From positions 616,517-680,516 of the forward strand of contig NW_003546243.1 in the NCBI RefSeq assembly GCF_000090795.2: DNA of 64,000 nucleotides, given 5' to 3'. This stretch comes from Amphimedon queenslandica. Lineage: Eukaryota > Porifera > Demospongiae > Haplosclerida > Niphatidae. The translations under genes were made by a program, and so were the position numbers. The notes below the pieces were generated by a model. That model was given only the letters and a program-made list of their open reading frames with translations. It had not been told where the DNA came from and did no database searches. Positions 48,781-57,800 of the stretch are shown here, in pieces; positions within the stretch are counted from its first letter, which is position 1, and every line of letters begins with the position of its first letter.

Positions 48781-51159
48781 CATTATTAGAAACAACGCCA
48801 GGAGGGACAACTACTCCAACTGATGATGCAGAGTTTGATGTAAGTCTTGTCTTTTTTATCAAAATTAAAAATATATCCACATTACATAATTGTTTTTCAA
48901 AATAGGTCATATTTGTGGCAAGTGTTGCTGGAGGCTCAACACTAGCACTGCTGAGTAAGCTATTATACATTATTATTATTGTTATTATTGTTATTATTGC
49001 TATTATTAATTTTTGTAGTACTATGTGTTATTGCTATCCTTATTATTGCATTGGTCAGTCGACGTCGATCAGCTAATAAGAAGAAAAAATCAGAAAAGGA
49101 CAAAGTTGTGTTTAAGTTTATACCGAGAAGAGCTGGTGTAGGAGGATCGCACAATAAATCAGGAGGAAGAAAATCCTCTAAGAAATACTCGGACAATCCA
49201 CTCTACATGGCACCGGACAGTCAGGAAATGAGAGTGATGACTGGGTCTACTAGTGAGCACTCCATAATGAAGACTGAGATGACGGGATTGAGCAACATTG
49301 ATGAGTTATCGGATTTGGAGAGGAGCATTGATGACGAGCCTATTGACAGCGATACTGTACCATTGTATGCTGTACCATCAGATGAAAAGATTGAAGAGGA
49401 AGTGAAGGAAGTAGAGAGTGCCAGTCAAAAGGAGAAGGAGAGTGAAGAGAAGGAGAATGTCGATGAAGAGAAGGTCGTTGAGAAGGAGGAGGGTGAAGAG
49501 GAGAGGGTTGATGATGAAGCTCCTTTAATAGAGAAAGAAGAGAAAGCAGTTACCTTCTCTGATGATACAACTGTAATTAATCAAATAGAGGAAACTGAGG
49601 TTTCTTCTCCTACTGAGAGTAATGAAGGTGATATAGAAGCTGTCACGGAAACACTTCCCCCACCAATTGACATGGAAGCAGTTCCTCCACCAGTTGACAT
49701 GGAAGCAGTTCCTCCACCAGTTGACATGGAAACAGTTCCTCCACTAGTTGTTTTGGAAACGATTCCTCCTCCTTTATCTGTTACTGATGAGACTACCACT
49801 TATGTCATTGATGTAGAGCCCAGTCCTTCAGGTGAGATAGAGCCTTCAGATGATGTCAAGAGCTCTACTAGTGATGAAATACCATTAGAGGGCGAAGAAA
49901 TACCAACCATCACATTAGTTGATGAAAATAATGAAGTTATTGGGCCCCCTGAAGGAGGACTTGATGATATCAGTGAAGATGAATTTATTAAACAAATGAT
50001 GTCAACTGATGATACACAGGCACCTACTGCTGATCAAACTGAACCTACTGATCACACTGAATCTGCTGATACTGATCCTACTGATGCTGATCAAGCTGAA
50101 CCTACTGATGCTGATGCTGCTCAAACTGATGCTGCTCAAACTGATGCTGATCAAACTGATGCTGATCAAACTGATGCTGATCAAACTGATGCTAATCAAA
50201 CTGATGCTGCTCAAACAGATGCTGCTCAAACTGATGCTGATCAAACTGATGCTAATCAAACTGATGCTGATCAAACTGATGCTGATCAAACTGATGTTGA
50301 TCAAACTGATGCTGATCAAACTGATGCCGATCCTACTGATGCTGATCCTACTACAATAACTGATATTGATACTGCATTGGATACTCCTCAGGCTGATATT
50401 ATAGTAAAAGAAGAATCAGCTGCAGTTGAAACTAGTTCAGAGGATGTTCCTGCTGCTCAAATACCTCCCGAAGCACCTGAGAATACTTCAGAAGTACCAG
50501 AAATACCTAAAGGAGAGGAAACCACAAAAGAAGCAACCATCCCAACAGAAGATGATCAACCTAAAGGAGAGAGTGCAGACAGTAAAGATGAAGAGGCTAC
50601 AGCCACTACTGTTGAAGGAGATGAATTGCAAAGAGCAATAGATCAGGCACTACTTGAAGCCAAGCTAGTAGAAGAAGCTTACAAAGAAAAAGAAAAGGAA
50701 GATAGAGTACCTGTTCCAATACCAGCCACTACTGATGAAGATACTCCAACTGAGGCCATGAAAGATGAAGAGAGTTCTACTCCTCCTCCTCCTCCTCTCT
50801 CTCCTGTCCCTGCTGAGCAAGAAGAGTCTGCTGTACAAGTAGAAGCTCCCAAGAAGAAGCATGCTATTATTATAGTTCAAAGTGACTCCAAAAATGAAGA
50901 TGAAGATGAAGATGATGAAGGAAAGGAGACACTAATAGATGACATGCCCTCAAGCTACTCTTATAACATTGCTGACTCTGAAAAGAAACTTCAAGACATT
51001 AGACGAAAGTCGAGTCCTTTTGTTGGAGGTAGGGCTAATCTTTTAAGAGTTGGAGAAGATCATTTAAAACCAGCTAGCAGTCTGCCAGCTCTTAATGTTG
51101 ATGAGGACTATGGAGATGTTGCTAAATCCAGCGCCTCAACCTCAAATGTTTACAATTAG
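39479..51159 (+). CDS. Giant single-pass receptor: EGF x10, sushi, novel ectodomain, Ig x2, Cys-rich repeats, acidic tail
   Basis: Exon 1 (39479 on) encodes a signal peptide [18 protein letters not shown]. Ten calcium-binding EGF repeats follow, one per exon with phase-1 borders, most opening DIDEC (40101-41915). Next come two sushi-like modules (42573-42960) and one EGF ([15 protein letters not shown], about 43035-43135). A large unrecognised ectodomain spans 43136-47150, with Asn-rich linker and RKRR at 46545-46556. Two Ig domains ([19 protein letters not shown] with [20 protein letters not shown] with DNGYYRC) lie at 47185-47700. Two GCC2/GCC3-like repeats ([36 protein letters not shown]) are at 48185-48690. 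The membrane helix (48906-49063) leads to basic [11 protein letters not shown], then a 680-residue acidic tail with NPLY (49195-49206). About 3,100 residues. Role inferred: cell adhesion or recognition. Confidence 0.87.
41945..42535 (+). repeat. 177-bp tandem repeat array, divergent subfamily
   Basis: Anchor TATGTAGAAAGTTTGAG recurs with AAAGTTT at 41975, 42148, 42325 and 42502. The core differs from the 187-bp family: CAAGGCTATAGCCCATGG, holding the 10-bp palindrome GGCTATAGCC. It fills the intron between the last DIDEC EGF exon and the sushi exon. Confidence 0.9.
46545..46556 (+). other. Furin-like cleavage motif in the receptor ectodomain
   Basis: Codons encode R-K-R-R directly after a run of ten Asn and one Gly (46512-46544). 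It fits the R-x-K/R-R proprotein convertase consensus and lies in a flexible low-complexity linker outside the membrane. Cleavage is inferred. Confidence 0.6.
48719..48788 (+). repeat. ATT microsatellite abutting a splice acceptor
   Basis: About 22 ATT units end in ATTATTAG, and the exon for [13 protein letters not shown] begins at once. Confidence 0.95.
48906..49063 (+). other. Transmembrane helix of the receptor, split by an intron
   Basis: [16 protein letters not shown] is encoded to 48954 and [14 protein letters not shown] from 49019, joined over a 64-bp intron rich in ATT. The run is hydrophobic and is followed by a positive stop-transfer cluster [11 protein letters not shown]. Confidence 0.85.
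50085..50352 (+). repeat. Coding 15-bp minisatellite, D-A-x-Q-T repeats
   Basis: About 17 copies of a GATGCTGATCAAACT-type unit encode [15 protein letters not shown] and DVDQT in the receptor tail. The unit length keeps the frame. Confidence 0.95.
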
Positions 51160-51402
51160 TTTTCTACAACTTTTCCTTGTTCTTTCTTTTCTTAGCTCCT
51201 CCAAGCTCTCTTTTCTCATGCATATATAGACATACATAACATGCACATGTATACTTGAGACAAATGTGCCCCATCACTTATATTGTAGCTGTATATTTAT
51301 TTTTTATATTTAAGAAGCATAACTATTTAAAAAAAACAAAATTAATACAATAATTGCAAGAACATGTGCATAAAGTCCAGTGTCAGCCAGCATACAGCAT
51401 TC
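51160..51402 (+). other. Receptor 3' UTR and LINE 3' side
   Basis: Contains pyrimidine-rich sequence after the stop, then a segment (51261-51355) that recurs at 54432-54535. No coding sequence is seen on the plus strand. Confidence 0.5.
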
Positions 51403-52065
51403 TCAAGTTTGTCCAACTGAAATCCAGAAACAATGTATGCAATAATTTGAGCGGAGAGAGTAAAGAGGAGTAGATTGAATTAGAGGATGAGATGGTGAGA
51501 AAAGCATATTTTCTTTAATTTTAAACAAAGTGATAAGTTTGAATCCTAAGTGACGTTGTGCTAAAGTAATAAGAGAAAATTTGGACAAAAGGTCACTATA
51601 TGATGAAGACCAAGATTTAGAAACCATTTTTAATGCAAAATATTGGACTCCTTCAATGGATGAAGAGACAGAAGGGGAAATTGGATCCCAAACAACAGCA
51701 GCATATTCTAGAATAAGACGGATTAGAGTTACATAAAGGCGAAGGAGAGTTGAGAAAGATGAGTTACAATAAAAGTGACGATAGATAAGTCCTATTACTT
51801 TACGGGCCTTCTTTTTACTGAAGAGATATGAAGATTCCATGAAAGATTGCATGTAAAATGTAGTCCCAAGTATTTGAATTGAAACACATGTTCTATTGGA
51901 GAATGGTGTCTTTTTTTTCATGTAGAGAGTGTATATAGGACCAAAAACGATGAGATTGAAGAAATGACCTTTACATTGTTTTATTTCAGAGGAAGTTGTG
52001 TTACGAAGACGGCGGTATGATACAGTACCAGTGTCAGGCAAAGAGTAAAGGAAGGTAGGGACCAA
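51403..52065 (-). mobile_element. Non-LTR retrotransposon (LINE) reverse-transcriptase C-terminal remnant
   Basis: The minus-strand frame reads KKKARKVIGLIYRHFYCNSS, then LYVTLIRLILEYAAVVWDP, GVQYFALKMVSKSW and LSLITLAQRHLGFKL-like text. The LEYAAVVWDP block and the helical text after it are typical of the thumb/post-RT region of jockey/CR1-type elements. No catalytic YxDD or endonuclease is present, so this is a 5'-truncated, dead copy inserted antisense to the receptor gene, just past its stop codon. Confidence 0.82.
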
Positions 52066-52560
52066 AAACGATGAGATGATGAGATTGAATTGAAGAAATG
52101 ACCTTTACATTGTTTTATTTCAGAGGAAATTGTGTTACGAAGACGGCAGTATGATACAGTACCAGTATCAGGCAAAGAGTAAAGGAAGGTAGGGACCAAA
52201 AACGATGAGATGATGAGATTGAATTGAAGAAATGACCTTTACATTGTTTTATTTTAGAGGAAATTGTGTTATGAAGACGGCAGTATGATACAGTACCAGT
52301 ATCAGGCAAAGAGTAAAGGAAGGTAGGGACCAAAAACGATGAGATGATGAGATTGAATTGAAGAAATGATCTTTACATTCTTTTATTTCAGAGGAAATTG
52401 TGTTATGAAGACGGCAGTATGATACAGTACCAGTACAGGCAAAGAGTAAAGGAAGGTAGGGACCAAAAACGATGAGATTGAATTCAAGAAATGACCTTTA
52501 CATTCTTTTATTTAGAGGAAATTGTGTTATGAAGACGGCGGTATGATACAGTACCAGCTA
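51940..52560. repeat. 134-bp tandem array at the 5' edge of the LINE remnant
   Basis: About five copies of a unit containing GACCAAAAACGATGAGAT, GAAATGACCTTTACATTGTT and GAAGACGGCAGTATGATACA, with unit starts near 51943, 52058, 52192, 52326 and 52458. Most units are 134 bp; the first lacks about 20 bp and the last about 10. As 134 is not a multiple of three, the minus-strand frame shifts in each unit, so the array does not preserve protein. Confidence 0.9.
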
Positions 52561-52681
52561 GTGTCTTTGCTTCAAAGTAAGCATACAGGTTACTTCCAAC
52601 TAAGTGTACAGATTGCATAAAAAGATAAGGCCATGGCTATAGTTCAACATCAATAGAAATATAACAGTTTGATCTCACATG

Positions 52682-52872
52682 GTTCTGTTCTTGACTTTAA
52701 TTTTGTAAATATTCGTGAACGTGCCATAGTTATTGTCTGCAGTTTATTATGATAATAATTCAGTGACTAGGAGTAATTTTAGTTGTGTTCTTGACTTTAA
52801 TTTTGTAAATATTTGTAAGTGCCATAGTTATTGTCTGCAGTTTTATTATGATAAAGATTCAGTGACTAGGAG
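52682..52872 (+). repeat. Tandem repeat of about 104 bp, two units (third after the transposon)
   Basis: Two units with TTGACTTTAATTTTGTAAAT, TGCCATAGTTATTGTCTGCAG and ATTCAGTGACTAGGAG. A third unit resumes at 53695 beyond the inserted element, so the array had three units before insertion. Confidence 0.9.
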
Positions 52873-53694
52873 CAAGAGTGGATAAGGAGGAGGGGAGAGT
52901 GTCTAACTGCCCTATGCTGCTAGTGATATGTGCGCATAGAAGTTTCATGGTTATTATTTGTACATTCCCGCATACCTTATTTAGCACAATAAGTGATAAC
53001 TGCACTGAAGCCAAAGTTGGGCGTGTACTTAAGTTAACTGTAATATAAAAATGGCTGCTGAACTGAGCAGCAAGAGCCTGGACCAGAGACCTTGGAAGCA
53101 GAATTTGACCTCACCTTGTTGTACCAGTCACTTTGTACCACTCTGAAGAGATTTGTAGTTTCCAAGCACACAAACCATGTTTGTTATTGACACATGAAAA
53201 GCTCTTGATCAATGATCATCCTCCTTTAGTCTGGTCCCTTGGGACCCACAACATCAAGAGTAAGGATAATAATAGAAGTGAAAGAATATGTGGTACATGT
53301 ACTTTTGAGACGGGCTGTTAACTGCTGTTGATCTTAAAAACGAAGTATTACAGATCTGAGTTCACTGGAGCAGAGGCTTCTGACTCTTGGCTCCATGTCC
53401 TCTTTCTTGATGCTTTAGGGCCCTTAGGTGTAGTGGCATGGCGCTCATCAAGATTAGATGCTCTCAATCTGGATTGTGCTGTAGTTCTGACTCTTCCTCT
53501 TGAAACATCGTGACTACACGTGTGGGTGGGTGCACCATATAGGTTATTAAAAACACACCCATTTACTATCATGGCTGTTGATGTTTAAACAGGTCAAAGA
53601 AGGTGCTAAACAAACTGTGAAAGACTTCTACGCGCACATATCACTAGCAGCATAGGGCAGTTAGACACTCTCCCCTCCTCCTTATCCACTCTTG
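52873..53694. mobile_element. 822-bp non-autonomous DNA transposon with 71-bp inverted termini
   Basis: The left end CAAGAGTGGATAAGGAGG (52873-52943) is repeated inverted at 53624-53694, ending CCTTATCCACTCTTG; the 71-bp arms differ at about one position. A 7-bp target duplication CTAGGAG flanks it exactly (52866-52872 and 53695-53701). Removing the element and one duplication restores the tandem unit GACTAGGAGTAATTTT. Ends CA...TG recall hAT, and long arms recall Mutator-like elements; the superfamily is not settled. No transposase is inside. Confidence 0.92.
53327..53572 (-). pseudogene. Possible captured gene fragment inside the transposon
   Basis: The minus frame reads VSRGRVRTTAQSRLRASNLD then TPKGPKASRKRTWSQESE and stops at PVNSDL. 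A splice-acceptor-like GTGTAG stands just before TCACGATG. The composition looks like the basic, disordered C-terminus of a host nuclear protein. No family recognised. Confidence 0.4.
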
Positions 53695-53805
53695 CTAGGA
53701 GTAATTTTGGTTCTGTTTTTGACTTTAATTTTGTAAATATTTGTAAGTGCCATAGTTATTGTCCTCAGTTTTATTATGATAATGATTCAGTGACTAGGAG
53801 TAATG
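53695..53805 (+). repeat. Third unit of the 104-bp tandem repeat
   Basis: Matches the units at 52682-52872 (TTGACTTTAATTTTGTAAAT, ATTCAGTGACTAGGAGTAAT), and begins with the right-hand target duplication. Confidence 0.9.
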
Positions 53806-54431
53806 TAGGACATTTTGGGGGTGAGCCTGAGTTTAAAATGTTATTCTCTCAGCAGGAGTCTCACTTTAGTTCTTCTTGATTGAGCCCTGGCTTACTAGCT
53901 CCTGACTAGTCTGGACACGCCCCAGACTATCTCCTGAAATGCGTCTCTACGAGCTCTACTAGTCTTCTTCTAGCCAGCCTGGCTTCTCTCACTTCAGGAA
54001 TCTCAGCAGCCATTCTCTGTCTGTAGAGCTTGACTCAATGACTCATGATTGATACACGTGGAAAATGATAACCTTGCAGGCATGGCATGCATGCTGAGCA
54101 CGTGATCAGAGTTAGATCTATAGTTAGTTATTTAACTTTAATAAATAGATTAGGTCTAAGTATGGTGCAAAATACAAAATAAAGGGATCATGTAAAAAAA
54201 ATAAAGTAAAAACAATCATCTTTGAGGTATCCCACATTAAGCTCTGAATCATACTCCAACTGGTAATGCTCAAGAATGACTAACCACTGGAACATCCTCT
54301 TCTATAGTCAGTGTCTTTTTATCTTCTACTTTAAGAAATTGTCTTCTTCATACAGTGATTGTTACGACTGCCTTGGTGTGATTCTTGTCTCAAGCTGATT
54401 GATTAGCTCATTATAGTCACTTCACATGTTG
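53806..54431. other. Intergenic sequence without recognised genes
   Basis: Mixed composition, with a less AT-rich patch rich in CTAGC/TAGTC (53870-54020). No ORF of note or repeat match inside the window was found. Confidence 0.4.
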
Positions 54432-54535
54432 AAGCAACTCTGCCCCATCACTCATATTGTAGCTGTGTATTTATTCTTTATATTTTTTAAGAAGCATAAT
54501 TATTTTTAAAAGACCAATAATTGCAATAACAACAA
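54432..54535. repeat. Second copy of the segment at 51261-51355
   Basis: Shares CTGCCCCATCACT, ATATTGTAGCTGT, AAGAAGCATAA and CAATAATTGCAA, at roughly 85% identity by eye. As the first copy lies just beyond the LINE stop on the minus strand, it may be the 3' end of a second, shorter LINE copy. Confidence 0.7.
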
Positions 54536-54810
54536 CAACAACAATGATAAGTCTGCAAATATATAAATTTAATTTACTTTAAAAAGCAATAAAAGCAAAA
54601 ATAATAATAACAACAAGAACAAGAACATCAACAACAACAAGAACAAGAACATCAACAACAACAACAACAAGAACATCAACAACAACAACAACAATATGAA
54701 CAATGATAATACATTGCCTTAGACTCTAATAGAACAAACAACAATAGCTAATAATAACAAGTTCCTAATATATAATATATATGTGTGTGTGTGTGTGTAT
54801 GCATTGTTAC
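54536..54810. repeat. AAC-rich low-complexity tract and EPS8-side 3' flank
   Basis: Imperfect AAC/AAG/ATC triplets (54600-54695) followed by a TG microsatellite near 54783-54798. It lies beyond the EPS8-like stop codon on the minus strand, so part may be 3' UTR. Confidence 0.7.
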
Positions 54811-57800
54811 TTAGAGTAATGGTGGTATGGATGGAGTTAGGAAGGAGCCTCCAAGGCCAGCAGCAGCTCCAAACATTAACTGCTGCCTACGTCTCTCAGC
54901 AGCTAGCATCTGCTGCCTCTGGTGCTCAGCTAACATATCTTGTGTCTGCCTCATTGTAGCAGCCATCATCTGCTGCTGCATCATGTTCATCATTGGGTCA
55001 TACCCACTCATGGATAGGCCTTGATATGGTAGCATTGGAGGCTGCTGCACTACTGGCTGCTGATAGAATGGTTGCTGCTGGATCACAGGCTGTTGCTGGA
55101 TTACAGGCTGTTGCTGGATCACTGGTGGCTGTTGAATGACTGGTTGTTGAATGGCTGGTTGTTGCTGTTGAATGACTGGCTGTTGTGGCTGTTGGACATA
55201 CTGTTGCTGTCCACTAGCTCCAATGCTGGTATTTGATGCACTATGCTTCATCCTGTTGCTACTCATCTGTCCCAACTGGTCCTCTACATCAGGTAAAGCA
55301 TGAGAGAGTGACTCCTGTATCTCTAACAAGTGCTCAGTGAGCATCATCTGCTGTCCTACCAGCTGTACTTGTAGTTCACGATTATCCGGAGAGTCTTTAA
55401 GACGTGTTTGAAGGTTTTGCAGTTTAGTTAGATCGGCCTGGAGCACCTTTTGTTGTAAGGAAGGCAGTGCCTTTAGTCCAATCTCTCTCTGGAGTCTGTT
55501 CAGTTTTGAGAGCTCTTGTTGTATTTGAAGCTGCTGCTCTCTAATTCTTGTGTCTAGATTATCCATGTCTCCTTCACCCAGAGCCCAGGCTGCTCCAGAG
55601 AGACCAGCTCCTGTTGGCCTCTTCTTCTCTTCACTCTCCGAGTCAGAGGAATCACTTTCGCTATCAGAATAACTTTCACTTTCGCTTTGCGACGAATCAA
55701 AAGAATCATCAACATTAGTAGGACCTTTTTTCTTTCTTCCTTTGTCTTTCTCTTTCTTTTTATCATCTTTCTTTGACTTTCCTTTTCTCTTTGGGCTCTC
55801 GTCCGACTCAGACTCGTATTTATCCTTTTTCTTTCCTTTCCTACCCTTCCTCTCATTACTCGAGTCACGAGACTTCTTCTTATTCTTATCTTTCTTCTTT
55901 CCTTTTTCCTCTTCCTCGCTTTCATCATCTTGACGACGAGAGCGCCTCCCGTGTCTCTTCTTTTTATCTCTTTCATCGTCAGACTCGGAGTCTTGACGCC
56001 TGCTGCTTCGTCCACCACTACTCTTCTTATCTTTCCTCCCCCCTCTCCTCCTCTCGGGTGACGGTGAGCGCTCTTCTTTCTTCCTTTGCTTTTTCAACAA
56101 CGTTTTCTTCCACTGTGGTATATTTGCCAATTCCTATAAAATAAATATTAGCATTTAATCTCTCGTTTGGTTTTTTACTTCATCTTCATCATCTTCCTCT
56201 ATTTTAGATAGTCCTTTGCGTGTTCCACTCTTAAATGCAGAGGCTGCTTTCATTATTGTGTCAGTTTTTGACTTCCTTTGACCAAGTCGTCTCTGTAAAT
56301 GATATTCTTGTAAATCAATTAATATGACCAGTTCATGCTTACCTGCAGCTCGCTTTGACTGTCAGAAGATCCTGCTCTTTTAGCTGCCTAAAAACAATGA
56401 CAGTAATAATAATAATAATTGTAATAGCTAAGCTAAATGCATTAATTTTTTAAGTGACTGATTAATAAATTTCTCTTACTTCTGCTCTGTCTTTTTGTAG
56501 CTGGCTGAAAAGGCGGACTCCATCTCTGCCCCCACATATATCTCTCAGCTCATCTTTATCCATTTTATACAGTTCTTCAGCACTCCTCACAACCAATACA
56601 CCAACCTGACTGTAATAACAATAATAATAATTATTATAGTACAAGGGTGTTTGGTCAAATTTTGCCAAAAATAAAAAAGAGAGAATTTTCTTTTTAAAAC
56701 TATTTTTCTGATACAAATATATGTTTTTATGTTGTGTAAAAAGTTTGAGCTGATTCCAATCAAATTTGAATTTTTTACAAATTTTCAAAGTTACTCCAAA
56801 ATCAGGTCAAAGTCCCTGTACTATATATAGTACATGGTCTCGGACAGATTTTTGACGAAATTGACTAGGAAAGAATTTTTCATTTTTATATTGTTTTCTG
56901 ATACATATACATGTTCTTATGTTGTGTAAAAAGTTTGAGCTGATTCCGATCAAATTTGGATTTTTTACAAATTTGTAAAGTTACTCCAAAATCAGGTCAA
57001 AGTCCCTGTACTATAGTACATGGTCTCGGACCAATTTTTGACAAAATTGACTAGGAAAGAATTTTCCATTTTTATATATTTTTTTGATACATATGCATGT
57101 TCTTATGTCGTATAAAAAATTTGAGCTGATTCCAATCAAATTTAGATTTTTTACAAATTTTCAAAGCTGCTTATTATGAGCATGCATCATACATGCATAA
57201 TAATTATTGATTTTATTTACCTTCCATATCCATGGTGCTCTAGCCAGGCATTGACATCACCTAATTTTCCATCCCATGGCAACAAATAATATTCCTTATC
57301 TCCTGAAATAATAACAATAAAAAAATATTGCTAAATTAAATAATAATACTGACCTTCTCCAATAGTTTGTTTCCTATTTGCTAGTCGTGACTGAAGCTCA
57401 TTTGGTGGATTTTCAGTTGTTTTCTCAACTGCATTTATTAAGAAATTAATTGGTGAAAAAAACATTACATTTTCTCACTTTCCAAAGACACAGCTGTTGA
57501 TGTTTTACGAAGCGGTTTTCTTTGCTTGAGTGCTGCTACAATGTCAACAGGTTCATTGCTGGCTCCACCTCCAGCTGGCGGCTTTGGAGCTGGACCACTC
57601 CCACCACCTTCACCGGCTAACAACATTAACAACAACAGATAATTATAGTTTATATTGCTAGTAATTACTTTTGTTTGCTAGTTTTTGCTTAGAGAGTGCA
57701 ATTTGTTCCTGCAATGTTAGTCTCTTTGTAGGAGCTATGAATTGAGGATATGATAATGTGATAATAGGGTCTTAGTAACATACGCGCTGGAGGAGGAGGA

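Noticed and set aside
48707-48970. Minus-strand poly-Asn frame
   Set aside because: Translation of the ATT microsatellite in reverse.
50002-50319. Minus-strand open frame of Ile-Ser-Leu repeats
   Set aside because: Antisense shadow of the D-A-x-Q-T minisatellite in the receptor tail.
51261-54535. The 95-bp direct copies as a target-site duplication of one large insertion
   Set aside because: Too long and too diverged for a target duplication, while the DNA transposon inside has its own clear 7-bp duplication.
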